64,000 bases of DNA from RGDT01 sp964630925 (GTDB lineage Bacteria; Planctomycetota; Planctomycetia; Gemmatales; Gemmataceae): NCBI GenBank assembly GCA_964630925.1, contig CAZVZK010000003.1, positions 1 to 64,000 on the forward strand, given 5' to 3'. Positions 18,479 to 27,161 of this stretch are shown here, piece by piece (the stretch's first letter is position 1; every line of letters begins with the position of its first letter). The position numbers and the translations under genes were made by a program. The notes beneath the pieces are model-generated. The model was not told where the DNA came from. It saw only the letters and a list, made by a program, of their open reading frames with translations, and did no database searches.

Positions 18479-19228
18479 ATGACGACCTTCCTGCACTCTG
18501 GCGCACTCGGCGATATCGTATACTCGCTGCCCACCATCTACACCTACCCGAGACCGTACACGCTCTACCTTCAGCCCGAAGTCAGGAGCAGGATACCCGA
18601 GTGGGCGGGGACGCGGCAGTCCGTCCTGATGACGACCCGGCAAGCCGAGCAACTGCTTCCCCTGCTGAAGCTCCACGTCGAACATGTCGAGCTTTGCCGG
18701 GGCCAGCCCGTAGACGTGAACCTCGACGACTTCAGGACGATCCCGCTCGACCTGTCCCGCTACCACATCGGGCGATACTACGCTCTGGCGTTCGGAAGAC
18801 AGCCCGTCCTGCATGAGCCTTGGCTGCGCGTCGAGCCTGACCCCGCCATGTCCGACACGATCCTCGTCAACAGGACGCCCCGGTACAGGAACGCCCACAT
18901 CAGCTACGCCAGCCTGCGGAACCTGCCCAACGCGGTCTTCGTGGGGCTGCCAGACGACTTCAGCGAGTTCAAGCAGGACTGCCCGACCCTGCCCTTCATC
19001 ACAGCGGCCAACCACCTTCAACTTGCCCAGTGGATCGCGGGCTGCAAGCTGTTCGTCGGTAATCAGTCCTTCTGCTACGCCCTCGCGGAGGCCATGAAGA
19101 CCCCGAGAGTAGTGGAGATCTTCCCCCACTGCTGCAACGCGGCCCCCATCGGCCCCAACGCCTTCGACGTGCTGACGCAGGAAGGCTTCGACAAGGCGGT
19201 AGCTCAGGCGGTCGGCGGGAGCTATTAA
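18479..19228 (+). CDS. GT9-like glycosyltransferase (heptosyltransferase fold)
   Basis: A 249-residue single-chain GT-B-like protein. The start HSGALGDIVYSLPT matches the N-terminal glycine loop of ADP-heptose transferases. The late segment CKLFVGNQSFCYALAEAMKTP matches the family's donor-site region. It is shorter than cellular heptosyltransferases (about 340). It lies in the early half of the prophage, away from two other GT9-like genes (39171 and 40538). It may modify host envelope sugars or virion proteins. Confidence 0.75.
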   Translation: MTTFLHSGALGDIVYSLPTIYTYPRPYTLYLQPEVRSRIPEWAGTRQSVLMTTRQAEQLLPLLKLHVEHVELCRGQPVDVNLDDFRTIPLDLSRYHIGRYYALAFGRQPVLHEPWLRVEPDPAMSDTILVNRTPRYRNAHISYASLRNLPNAVFVGLPDDFSEFKQDCPTLPFITAANHLQLAQWIAGCKLFVGNQSFCYALAEAMKTPRVVEIFPHCCNAAPIGPNAFDVLTQEGFDKAVAQAVGGSY

Positions 19229-19263
19229 GATCACAAATCGTTATCAGCAGCGTAACTAGCTGC

Positions 19264-19749
19264 ATGTCTGACAACCAACCACGCGAGCTTGACGGCAGGC
19301 TGAAGAAGGGCGCGACGCTGGGCCAAGGGAACCCGCTGTGCCAGTACGTCCACGTCACGCGCCAGCGGGTCTACGCCTACTGGACACCGGACAAGCTCGA
19401 CGAGATCAACCGAGAGCTATACGACCTCTGCCTTCACGCCGCAGACCCGAAGGTGAAGCTCCACGCGATCCAGTACGTTCACGACCGGGTCTTGGGCAAG
19501 GTCAAGGACGAACTGGAGATCAACGTCAGGGACGACCGCCCCGCCTTCGACGTGGCCGCGTACAGCGACGAGCAGCTTGCCCAGATCATCGACATCCTCG
19601 ACCGGCCCGCACGGCCCGCCCTGCGTGAGCCTGAGCCTGTCCTCGTCTGGCCGCTGCCCGAGTCTGAACCTGTCAAGGATCATCCCCCATCTGACACCCC
19701 TGTTGAAGTGGCCATGAAGGAAGCCTTCGACCTGCTCGACAACCTGTAA
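19264..19749 (+). CDS. DUF5681-like protein, candidate small terminase subunit
   Basis: 161 residues. The N-terminus GRLKKGATLGQGNPLCQYVHV and the helix pair DPKVKLHAIQYVHDRVLGK recall DUF5681 proteins, which often occur beside terminases. The C-terminus is acidic and Pro-rich. It lies about 3.5 kb upstream of the large terminase, so the small-terminase role is only a suggestion; the gene at 22756 is an alternative. Confidence 0.55.
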   Translation: MSDNQPRELDGRLKKGATLGQGNPLCQYVHVTRQRVYAYWTPDKLDEINRELYDLCLHAADPKVKLHAIQYVHDRVLGKVKDELEINVRDDRPAFDVAAYSDEQLAQIIDILDRPARPALREPEPVLVWPLPESEPVKDHPPSDTPVEVAMKEAFDLLDNL

Positions 19750-20035
19750 GACCTGAACTCTACATGGCCCCTTACAGGCAAGGCCGCTACGAGGCTCGCC
19801 AGCACGGAATTAAAAGGGCATGCTACCTTCCCCCTGCTCGAACTGTCATCGGGCCGCAGGCGTGATCCTGTGCGATCTGAAGGCCATGCTGGATGCTCGG
19901 CGAGGGAGGCAGGGGGCGGGTCAGGATTCGGGGAGGCCCCCACCCCCCTCGATTGGGCAGGCCCCCTCACATAACATCCCAGTCCCAGAGGTTCGCTATT
20001 AGCCCAGAACCGCAGGACTGACGCTCTTCTAGGGC
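19750..20035. other. Intergenic stretch without supported gene
   Basis: Contains a short frame starting MLPSPCSNCHRAAGV (19820-20002) without a ribosome binding site, and G/C-rich runs near 19935-19970. I see no convincing coding or RNA element. Confidence 0.4.
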
Positions 20036-20269
20036 ATGGCCAAGGAATGCGACTGCCCCATCTGCCGACGACCCGGCAACCACGCGGCCCGGCAGAAGAT
20101 CGAGCCGAGAACCTACCTGCGCCACCTCGTGGCGGCTGACTGTCACAGGTCGTTTCACGGGCAGCATCAGGCGGGCTGCGTCTACTGCGAACGGGCGGTC
20201 TCGCTCGACGAGTTCGGCTTGCCTGACTGCGTTTCGCTGCTGGCCCACCTGAAGAAGGAGAACACATGA
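20036..20269 (+). CDS. Small Cys/His-rich protein
   Basis: 77 residues with CDCPIC near the N-terminus, CHRSFHGQH in the middle and CVYC later, suggesting one or two zinc sites. It overlaps the start of the next gene (ATGA). The function is unknown. Confidence 0.6.
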   Translation: MAKECDCPICRRPGNHAARQKIEPRTYLRHLVAADCHRSFHGQHQAGCVYCERAVSLDEFGLPDCVSLLAHLKKENT

Positions 20270-20448
20270 TCGACGACAAGACGCTAGACCTTATCAACAA
20301 CATCCTCATCGGCGCGGGGGGCGCACTTGCCCTTGCCGCTCTGGTCAACCTCGCCAGCGGGCAAGACTGGACATTCGGGCTGATGCTCGGGGTGCCCATG
20401 CTGCAAGGCGGGCTTTGGCTTTACTTGTGCTTGACAAGAAAACAATAG
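20266..20448 (+). CDS. Small two-helix membrane protein
   Basis: 60 residues with two hydrophobic segments (about 13-29 and 36-55: GAGGALALAALVNLA; FGLMLGVPMLQGGLWLYLCL). AAGGAGA precedes the ATG. The size and topology would allow a class II holin, but no endolysin is adjacent. A role in superinfection exclusion is equally possible. Confidence 0.6.
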   Translation: MIDDKTLDLINNILIGAGGALALAALVNLASGQDWTFGLMLGVPMLQGGLWLYLCLTRKQ

Positions 20449-20460
20449 CGCTGTTACGCT
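20431..20460 (+). promoter_or_regulatory. Sigma70-like promoter for the lipoprotein gene
   Basis: TTGACA at 20431-20436, an 18-bp spacer and TACGCT at 20455-20460, about 50 bp upstream of the lipoprotein. The spacer includes TAGCGCTGTTA, which also occurs inside the promoter at 21610. Confidence 0.55.
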
Positions 20461-20508
20461 TCTCCTCTGGTCCGCTTTACAGTCGAAACCACAATGAGGG
20501 CTGAAGCG

Positions 20509-20952
20509 ATGCGTGGCGTGTTCCTGATCCTGATGCTCGTGTCCGTGGCGGGCTGCCTGCCGAAGAAGCCTAAGCCGAACGAGGACGACAAGGAGAAGCT
20601 CGGCGGCGCGAAGCCCGAGCAGCCCAAGCCGAAGCCCAAGGAGCGGCTGACGGACCCAGTCTTGATTGACGACTGGGCGGCGGACTGGAAGAACGCCCTC
20701 GCGGCGGAATCCATGTACCGGGGCAAGATAGTAACCATCGTGGGGAGCATGGCCAAGGTCGAGAAGACGCTGATGGGCAACCCCGTGCTGACGATCAAGG
20801 GTTCGAGACCGTTCGGGGCCGTCCGCTGCGAGTTCGCCAAGGACACCCCTGCCCTGCTCGACCTGCAAGAGCTTCAGGCGGTCGTGGTCGCGGGCGAGTG
20901 CGTGGGCCAGTCGCGGCTGATCAACTGCGAGATCGTGAGGCTCGGCAAGTAA
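20509..20952 (+). CDS. Phage-encoded lipoprotein with OB-fold-like domain
   Basis: 147 residues. The N-terminal leader ends in VSVAGC, a lipobox, and is followed by a Lys/Pro/Glu-rich linker (about 25-50). The C-terminal part (YRGKIVTIVGSMAKVEKT ... ALLDLQELQAVVVAGECVG) resembles tRNA_anti-like OB-fold lipoproteins common in bacteria. ATG 20509 has GAGGG about 9 bp upstream; 20494 has none. With its own promoter it is a candidate lysogenic-conversion or exclusion lipoprotein. Confidence 0.7.
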   Translation: MRGVFLILMLVSVAGCLPKKPKPNEDDKEKLGGAKPEQPKPKPKERLTDPVLIDDWAADWKNALAAESMYRGKIVTIVGSMAKVEKTLMGNPVLTIKGSRPFGAVRCEFAKDTPALLDLQELQAVVVAGECVGQSRLINCEIVRLGK

Positions 20953-20954
20953 GG

Positions 20955-21581
20955 TCACATCTGGAGGAGCCTCGCGGCGAAGTAGTCGTAGTGTTCCTGC
21001 CTGATCGCCCGCAGGTCTGCTTCTGTCCAGAGCTTGAACGGGTAGCGCGGGAAGGTCGCGGTCGGCTTCGGCACGCGGCCTTTCTTCCTCCAGTCGGTGA
21101 ACGTGATGTGGGGGATTCCGAGCTTCCGCGCCGCCTCGCCCGCCGAGTACAGCCCTGCCCGGTTCCTCGCATCGCATTGCCTCGCTTGATGCCTCTCGCG
21201 CCCACCCATCCCAGCGAGCGCCTGCTTCAGCGTGCCAAGTTCGGCCTCGTCGTAGAACTTCCGCGTCTGCCCCGGCTTCCGTGTCGGCGCGGGCAGCCCG
21301 TTGGTCTCGATGTGGTAGTACAGGGTCGTAGGGCGAACCCCGATGCGGCGGGCGGCTTCCGCCAAGGAGTACAGCCCGTGGACGCTCGCCTTCACAGCGC
21401 CGGGCGTGGTCGTCTGGAAGTACGCAACGATCTGCCTCATCTCCTGAACTGCGTAGCGCCTCCTGTAGCCTCCGACAGGCTTCGGCTCGGGTACAAGACC
21501 TAACCGCCGTGCCTGCATCAGCAAGGGCTGCCTGACCCCGGCGAGCGTAGCGACTTCGGCAATTGTGTAGCTGTCTTTCAT
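20955..21581 (-). CDS. Triple winged-HTH regulator
   Basis: 208 residues consisting of three copies of a MerR/excisionase-like HTH module. They begin near Tyr5 (YTIAEVATLAGVRQ), Tyr71 (YSLAEAARRIGVRP) and Tyr145 (YSAGEAARKLGIPH). Each copy has a following basic wing and an acidic E/D-rich helix. It is convergent with the lipoprotein gene (2-bp gap) and divergent from the small serine recombinase, whose promoter lies in between. It may control that recombinase or act as a directionality factor; neither is shown. Confidence 0.75.
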   Translation of the reverse strand: MKDSYTIAEVATLAGVRQPLLMQARRLGLVPEPKPVGGYRRRYAVQEMRQIVAYFQTTTPGAVKASVHGLYSLAEAARRIGVRPTTLYYHIETNGLPAPTRKPGQTRKFYDEAELGTLKQALAGMGGRERHQARQCDARNRAGLYSAGEAARKLGIPHITFTDWRKKGRVPKPTATFPRYPFKLWTEADLRAIRQEHYDYFAARLLQM

Positions 21582-21609
21582 CCTGTAAAGGAGTGCGGCG
21601 GCTTCGTCC

Positions 21610-21639
21610 TTGACACAAAAAGCGTAGCGCTGTTATGAT
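21610..21639 (+). promoter_or_regulatory. Strong sigma70 promoter for the small serine recombinase
   Basis: TTGACA (21610-21615), an 18-bp spacer and TATGAT (21634-21639), about 38 bp before the recombinase ATG. The spacer contains TAGCGCTGTTA, shared with the promoter at 20431, so the same regulator may bind both. Confidence 0.7.
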
Positions 21640-21676
21640 CTAGGTCTGCCCTGCATCTTCAATAAGGAAGCCCACT

Positions 21677-22279
21677 ATGATCCGCGTCTACCTCCGCTGC
21701 TCCGCCGACACTCAAGACCTCGACAGCCAGAGGCACGCCTGCGAGCAGTGGCTCAGGGCATACGGCCACAGCGAAGCCGTCAAGTGGTACGACCGGGACC
21801 AAGGCATCAGCGGGGACGCCAAGAACCGCCCGGACCACGCGAGGCTGATCAAGGACGCCAAGCGGGGCGATACCGTCCTCTGCTTTGCCCTCGACAGGCT
21901 CAGCCGAGAGGGGATCGTCCCCGTGTTGAAGACGTGGCAGGAGTTCCAGTCGAAGGGGGTCCGTCTGGTCTCCGTCTCCGAGCCTTGGGCGGACAGCGGC
22001 AACCCGGCTGCGGAAGTCGTGATCGCGGTCCTCGCGTGGGCTGGCCAGCAGGAGAAGAAGCGGATCAAGGAGCGACAGAAGGCGGGGATCGCGGCGGCCA
22101 AGGCGGCGGGGAAGTCGTGGGGCGGCTCGAAGAAGGGCACGTTCAAGGCGCGGACCCCCGAGCTAGACGCGCTGGTCCGCAAGCTCAAGCACGAGGACAA
22201 GAAGAGTGTCTGCGGGATCAGCCGCCTGTGCAAGATCAGCCGCCCGACAGTCTACGCCATCCTGAAGGGGGACAACTGA
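21677..22279 (+). CDS. Small serine recombinase (resolvase/invertase family)
   Basis: 200 residues. The catalytic domain starts MIRVYLRCSADTQDLDSQ with Ser9 as the likely nucleophile; ALDRLSREG matches the family. The C-terminal tail has a resolvase-type HTH (KKSVCGISRLCKISRPTVYAIL, about 175-196). This is the resolvase/invertase architecture, distinct from the large integrase at 12357. No invertible segment flanked by clear inverted repeats was seen. It is translationally coupled to the DUF6884-like gene (TGATG). Confidence 0.88.
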   Translation: MIRVYLRCSADTQDLDSQRHACEQWLRAYGHSEAVKWYDRDQGISGDAKNRPDHARLIKDAKRGDTVLCFALDRLSREGIVPVLKTWQEFQSKGVRLVSVSEPWADSGNPAAEVVIAVLAWAGQQEKKRIKERQKAGIAAAKAAGKSWGGSKKGTFKARTPELDALVRKLKHEDKKSVCGISRLCKISRPTVYAILKGDN

Positions 22280-22686
22280 TGCAGACCATCGGCCTCGTCT
22301 CGTGCGGCAAGGGGAAGCTGGTCCACGCGGCCCCCGCACGCAGGCTCTACACGTCCACCCTGTTCAGGCTCGCCAGCGCCTACGCCGAAGCCAAGTTCGA
22401 CCGCTGGTTCATCCTGTCGGCGAAGCACGGCCTCGTTCACCCGGACACGGTCCTTGAACCCTACGAGCAGCGGCTCACCAAGGCGGAAGGCAAGGGATGG
22501 GCCGTCAAGGTCGCGGCGCAGATCGTCGAGGCGGGCGAGGGGGAAGCCGCCCTGTTCGTCTTGGCTGGAGAGGACTACGTCGGGCCGCTGGCGGAAGTGG
22601 TCGAGGTTCACGTTCCGCTCGACGGCTTGCAGATCGGGGAACGCCTGTCGTGGCTCAAGAAGAACGCGGGGCGGGAGCGTAGATAA
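22279..22686 (+). CDS. DUF6884-like protein
   Basis: 135 residues starting MQTIGLVSCGKGKL. The motifs CGKGK, ARRLYTSTLFRLASAYAE and FILSAKHGLVHPDTVLEPYE are those of DUF6884, a family frequent in phages and distantly like YaaA. Its biochemical role is unsettled; nucleotide or base-modification chemistry has been suggested. It overlaps the recombinase stop and ends near a strong bidirectional hairpin. Confidence 0.75.
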   Translation: MQTIGLVSCGKGKLVHAAPARRLYTSTLFRLASAYAEAKFDRWFILSAKHGLVHPDTVLEPYEQRLTKAEGKGWAVKVAAQIVEAGEGEAALFVLAGEDYVGPLAEVVEVHVPLDGLQIGERLSWLKKNAGRERR

Positions 22687-22712
22687 GGGACAAGGCCATA
22701 CTTGTAATCTCC

Positions 22713-22758
22713 TGAAGGAGGCCAGCGGTCGGCTCGTCGCCCCCGCTGGCCTCCTTCA
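22713..22758. terminator. Bidirectional terminator hairpin, 16-bp stem
   Basis: Perfect arms TGAAGGAGGCCAGCGG (22713-22728) and complement (22743-22758) with a 14-nt loop, between two convergent genes. The leftward gene's stop codon lies inside the right arm. TTCATTTG follows on the plus strand. Confidence 0.8.
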
Positions 22759-23175
22759 TTTGACCCCCATCCGCGTCAGGTAGTCGAGGCACTGTTCGAG
22801 CCGCTCTGCCCCGCCCACGCCCCGAGCCAGTTCGGAGATCGCCCGCACCATCTTCAGCAGTTCATCGACCCCGCCCCGCTGGTCCGCGATGCCCTTGACG
22901 GCAAGAAGCTCGTCGGCAGTCGGCACCGATGCGGGGGCAGCGGGGGCGGGAGCGGGGCCAGCAGGGGCAGCGCCGCTCGCCTGTTGCTCCCGCAAGAGCT
23001 TCCGCTGCCCCGCGAGCGTGGCGGACAGAGTGCCCTCGTTGTACTCGTAACCTTCCATGTTCGACTTGATCCAAGCCCGCACATCCCCCGCCGAAGCCTC
23101 CAGCCCGAGTTCCCCCAAGGCCCTCCGCGCCACGGCTGCCAGCTTCGGCGGCTTGTCTGCCTTCTTCTTCGCCAT
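22756..23175 (-). CDS. Hypothetical protein upstream of terminase
   Basis: 139 residues. The basic N-terminus (MAKKKADKPPKL) leads into a helical domain that may be a wHTH (ARRALGELGLEASAGDVRAWIKS), then an Ala/Pro linker and a helical C-terminus. GGGGGATGAG precedes the ATG. It is divergent from the large terminase, so a packaging-regulator or small-terminase role is possible but unproven. Confidence 0.65.
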   Translation of the reverse strand: MAKKKADKPPKLAAVARRALGELGLEASAGDVRAWIKSNMEGYEYNEGTLSATLAGQRKLLREQQASGAAPAGPAPAPAAPASVPTADELLAVKGIADQRGGVDELLKMVRAISELARGVGGAERLEQCLDYLTRMGVK

Positions 23176-23273
23176 CGCTCATCCCCCTGATCAATACGCC
23201 TTCCCCAATCCACCCTAACCGCGCCGCCCTCATGGTCAAGCGGAAACGCTAGCCCGAAGCCCTACCTACGGGC

Positions 23274-24800
23274 ATGACCTTTCACCCGACCGACATAACC
23301 CGCATCAAGGGCGAGGCAGCCCGCCGAGACCTCAAGAGATTCATCAAGGAGTTCTGGCCAGTCGTCGAGCCTGTCGTTCCCTTTCAGGACGGCTTCCACG
23401 TTGACGCGATCTGCGACCACCTGACCCACCTGAAGGAGATCCGCAACCTGCTGATCAACTGCCCCCCGCGAATCGGCAAGAGTACCATCATCGGCGTCCT
23501 GTGGTTCGCTTGGCTGTGGGCGAGCTTCCCTTCAGAGCGGTTCGTCTACACCTCGTACTCGAAGGATCTGGCGACCCGCGACAGCGTCCGCTCGCGAGGC
23601 GTGGTCGAGTCTGACCTGTACCGCAGCTACTACGGCCATGCCTTCAGCCTGACCTCCGACCAGAACACGAAGACGAGGTTCGCCAACGACCGGACGGGCG
23701 AGCGGCTCATCTCCAGCATCGACGGCGGCGGCGGAACGGGCGAAGGCGGAAGCATCATCGTAGCCGACGACCCCCACAACTTGCAGGAGATCGAGAGCAA
23801 GGCCAGCAGGGACAGCGTCATCCGCTGGTTCACTTCCGTCTGGACGACCCGCCTGAACGACCAGAAGACGGGCTGCCGCGTGCTGGTCATGCAGCGGGGC
23901 CACGTCGAGGACGTAAGCGGCCACATCCTCAAGAACGACCAAGAGGGCAACTGGACGAAGCTGATCCTCCCCCTCGAAGCGGGCAAGTCGAAGTTTGTCT
24001 CTACCCGCTGGAACGACGAACGCCAGCGAGGGGAACTCCTTTGCCCCGAGCGCATCCCGGCTGCCGAAGTTGCCTTCTTGAAGAACACCGTGGGCAGGCG
24101 GACCTTTGAAGCTCAGTACAACCAGAACCCGGCCCCGCCTGAAGATCTGCTATTCAACCCCGAGAACCTCCGCTACTACGACGACCTCCCCGAAGGCGGC
24201 TACCGCATCTGTACCGTTGACCTCGCCATCTCCACCAAGGGGGACTACACGGTCCTTGCCGTCGTGGACGTTCACCCTGACGGGAGCCTGTACGTCGTCC
24301 ACATTCACCGGGAGCGGATGGCTGGCCCGAAGATCATCCCGACCATCAGGGCCATCCACGAGACCTACAAGCCCACGATCATCTACGTCGAGGACGTGGC
24401 CTTCCAGCGGCTCATCATCACCGAAGCCAGAGCGCAGGGCATGCCCGTCCGTGGGGTCAAGCCAGAGGGCGACAAGGTCAGCCGATCCGTGATGCTTCAG
24501 GTAAGGGTCGAGAACAGGCAGGTCTTCTTCCCCAAGGAAAAGGGCTGGGTCGAGGCAGCCGTCGAGGAACTGGCCGACTTCCCGAACGCCCCGCACGACG
24601 ACATTGTTGACGCCCTGAGCTACGCGGCAATTGAAGGCAACCGGCTTCACCGCAGGCTGCCGGCGAGGACGAACCCGCTGACCCCGGAGGAAGCGGAGGC
24701 CAAGCGGCGGGCCGACCGTCTGCGTGAAGTGGAGGAACTGGCGGCCCGCATGCGCGAGGACGAAGAGCGGCTCAAGCGGGCATTCTTCGAGGGGCTGTGA
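23274..24800 (+). CDS. Phage large terminase subunit
   Basis: A 508-residue packaging ATPase/nuclease. The Walker A-like CPPRIGKST is at 63-71 and a Walker B IIVADDPHN near 162. The nuclease begins at TVDLAISTKGDYT (Asp316) with VEDVAFQ and the late motif HDDIVDALSYA (441-451) providing further acidic residues. The tail is a charged helix. It is only distantly similar to the resident terminase at 10634. It starts the late operon that runs through the tail genes. Confidence 0.93.
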   Translation: MTFHPTDITRIKGEAARRDLKRFIKEFWPVVEPVVPFQDGFHVDAICDHLTHLKEIRNLLINCPPRIGKSTIIGVLWFAWLWASFPSERFVYTSYSKDLATRDSVRSRGVVESDLYRSYYGHAFSLTSDQNTKTRFANDRTGERLISSIDGGGGTGEGGSIIVADDPHNLQEIESKASRDSVIRWFTSVWTTRLNDQKTGCRVLVMQRGHVEDVSGHILKNDQEGNWTKLILPLEAGKSKFVSTRWNDERQRGELLCPERIPAAEVAFLKNTVGRRTFEAQYNQNPAPPEDLLFNPENLRYYDDLPEGGYRICTVDLAISTKGDYTVLAVVDVHPDGSLYVVHIHRERMAGPKIIPTIRAIHETYKPTIIYVEDVAFQRLIITEARAQGMPVRGVKPEGDKVSRSVMLQVRVENRQVFFPKEKGWVEAAVEELADFPNAPHDDIVDALSYAAIEGNRLHRRLPARTNPLTPEEAEAKRRADRLREVEELAARMREDEERLKRAFFEGL

Positions 24801-24811
24801 TAGATACCCCT

Positions 24812-27145
24812 ATGGGACAACCACGGGACAAGAAGGGCAGGTTCGCCAAGAAGGCCAAGGCGAACGGCATCGAACACAAGGGCTACTGGAGCAGCGTCAA
24901 CGCGGGTGCCTTCGGCGGAACCTACGACTACTTCGGCGGGCAGAGGGAACCGGGCAAGTTCGACCTCGTCAAGGCTTACGATGACATCGTCTATGCCTGC
25001 GTGTCGATGATCGCGAGCAATATCGCCTACTGCAACATCAGGCTCTACGTCAAGACGGGGACGGGCCAGCGGCAGCCGAAGTGCGCGACGGCCCCCGTCG
25101 CCCAGAAGAACATCAAGAGGATCGTGAACCGCTACGCGGGGACCGACGTTCGTGAAGTCATCGAACACCCGCTGCTCGACCTGCTGAACCGGGCCAACCC
25201 GTACCACAACCGTAGCGACCTCCTTGAGACGACAGAGACCTACCTCGACCTGACGGGCAACGCCTATTGGCTCTTGAACTTCGACGAGGATCTCGGCATC
25301 CCTGACGGGGTCTTCCCGCTCCCCGCCCAGAACGTGACCCCGGAGCGGGACCAGAACGGCTACGTCCGCGAGTGGGTTCTGAACCAAGGGATTCAGGAGA
25401 AGCGGTACAAGCTGAACCAGATCATCCACTTCAAGTTCAACAACCCGCTCGACCCATACGGCGAGGGCTACTCCCCGCTCCGCGCGGCTTGGAGCAGGCA
25501 TCAGATCAGCGCGAAGGAACTGAGCTACCTTGACAACTACCTGAGCAACCAAGGACGCCCCGACGCCATCCTGAGCATCAAGGACAGCGTCGATCCGGGC
25601 GAGGCACAGCGGTTGGCGAAGGAATACTACCACCGCTACCAAGGGCAGGGGAACGGAGGCGTGATCGTTGCTGACGGCACGATGAACTTGCAGCCCTTGA
25701 ATTTCCCGGCCCGCGACTACGCCGAGCTTCAGGTCTACCAAGTTCTGAAGACCGTGATCTGCAACTGCTTCAGGATACCCCCCGACATCTTCGAGCAGGG
25801 CAACGCCAGCAGCTACGCCAGCAGGGACGCGGCCCTCGCCAGCCTCGCCCGCGACTGCCTGACCCCGCGCATCAGGAACATCGTCGAGGAACTGAACACC
25901 CGGCTTGTGCCCTACTTCGACGACCGCTTCTTCTTCGAGGCAGACGCCATCGTCGAGGAAGACAAGCAGCACGAGCTAGCCGTTGACCAGATGCTCCTGA
26001 CTCAGCAGGTCGTCACCCGCGACGAGGTTCGGCAGAAGTACGGATGGACGAGCGCCGAGTGGGCGAAGGAACCGCTCCTGCCTTCTGGCGTCATGCCCGT
26101 CACCATGTTCAACCAGACCACGGAGCAAGCCCCGGAGCCAGAGCCGACCGAGCCAGAGGCCAAGGACAGGACGGCCCAAGCGGCTGCGGTCCAGCAGCTT
26201 CAGCAGGCGGTCTACGCGGGCCAGCTTCCGCGCCCCGCCGCGCTGGCGAACGCCGTGCTGATCTTCGGCTTCAGCAAGGAAGAGGCGGAAGCCCTGATCC
26301 CAGAAGCGGCCCCAGCCCCAGCCCAGCCGCCCGAAGGGGAGAAGCTCGGCGAGCAGGAGACAGCGACAAAGCCTGAAACGGAGCCTGAGCCAGAGCAGCC
26401 AGAGGCCAAGGCCATCACGACGAAGGCCATGCGTCAACTTGCGCCCGGCCCGCTGGTCAAGGCTCTACAGGGGTTCTTCGCCAAGCTGGCAAGGGAAGTC
26501 GGGGGCAAGGTCAAGGCGCTCGACGAGGCCCAGACGAAGAGCCTGAGCGTGCTGGACTGGTTCGACGTGGACGCTTGGACGGAGGCCATGTCGGGCGAGA
26601 TGCGACCGATCATCAGCGCCTTCTACGACCACGCGGCCCAAGAGACGGTCAAGACGCTCAGCCTCGCAGGCTCCTTCTTCAGCACGGTCCAGCCCAAGCT
26701 GAAGGAAGGCGTGGACAAGGCCACACTCGCCTTCTGCCGCGAGACCCTCGACACGACCGCCAAGGATCTCGACCAAGCCCGCGACCTCTTGAAGAAGGAG
26801 ATGACGGAGGGGCTGGAAGTGGGCGACGTGAAGAACGCGATGGCCCAGCGGGTCCAGAAGGTCTTCGAGGACGCCACCAACGACCGGGCCTTCATGATCG
26901 GAGTGACGGAGGCCAGCAGGGGCCAGCACAACGCCATGATCCTCACGGCCAAGGAGAGCGGGGTTGTCGCGGGGAAGACGTGGCTCCTGTCCGACGACGC
27001 CTGCCCCCTGTGTAAGCCGCTCAGCGGGAAGACGGTCGGGCTGGACGATGCGTTCATGAAGGACGGCACGGGGCCTTACGCGGAAATCACCGCCCCCCCA
27101 CGGCATCCTCACTGCCGCTGTACTCTCTTGCTGAAGGTGGACTAA
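24812..27145 (+). CDS. Portal protein fused to MuF-type minor head domain
   Basis: About 777 residues. Residues ~60-410 are an HK97-family portal (HPLLDLLNRANPYHN ... GNAYWLLNFDEDLG ... NCFRIPPDIFEQGN). A Pro/Glu-rich linker follows, then a C-terminal MuF-like domain ending CPLCKPLSGK ... HPHCRC, with the typical Cys/His pattern. ATG 24812 is chosen because TAGATA lies 5 bp before it, as at several other genes here; a coupled GTG at 24797 is the alternative. Homologous to the disrupted resident portal. The fusion puts portal and minor head functions in one chain. Confidence 0.9.
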   Translation: MGQPRDKKGRFAKKAKANGIEHKGYWSSVNAGAFGGTYDYFGGQREPGKFDLVKAYDDIVYACVSMIASNIAYCNIRLYVKTGTGQRQPKCATAPVAQKNIKRIVNRYAGTDVREVIEHPLLDLLNRANPYHNRSDLLETTETYLDLTGNAYWLLNFDEDLGIPDGVFPLPAQNVTPERDQNGYVREWVLNQGIQEKRYKLNQIIHFKFNNPLDPYGEGYSPLRAAWSRHQISAKELSYLDNYLSNQGRPDAILSIKDSVDPGEAQRLAKEYYHRYQGQGNGGVIVADGTMNLQPLNFPARDYAELQVYQVLKTVICNCFRIPPDIFEQGNASSYASRDAALASLARDCLTPRIRNIVEELNTRLVPYFDDRFFFEADAIVEEDKQHELAVDQMLLTQQVVTRDEVRQKYGWTSAEWAKEPLLPSGVMPVTMFNQTTEQAPEPEPTEPEAKDRTAQAAAVQQLQQAVYAGQLPRPAALANAVLIFGFSKEEAEALIPEAAPAPAQPPEGEKLGEQETATKPETEPEPEQPEAKAITTKAMRQLAPGPLVKALQGFFAKLAREVGGKVKALDEAQTKSLSVLDWFDVDAWTEAMSGEMRPIISAFYDHAAQETVKTLSLAGSFFSTVQPKLKEGVDKATLAFCRETLDTTAKDLDQARDLLKKEMTEGLEVGDVKNAMAQRVQKVFEDATNDRAFMIGVTEASRGQHNAMILTAKESGVVAGKTWLLSDDACPLCKPLSGKTVGLDDAFMKDGTGPYAEITAPPRHPHCRCTLLLKVD

Positions 27146-27161
27146 CTAGAAGAGGACAACC

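Noticed and set aside
19820..20002. Possible 60-residue gene
   Set aside because: No ribosome binding site and unconvincing composition; left as intergenic.
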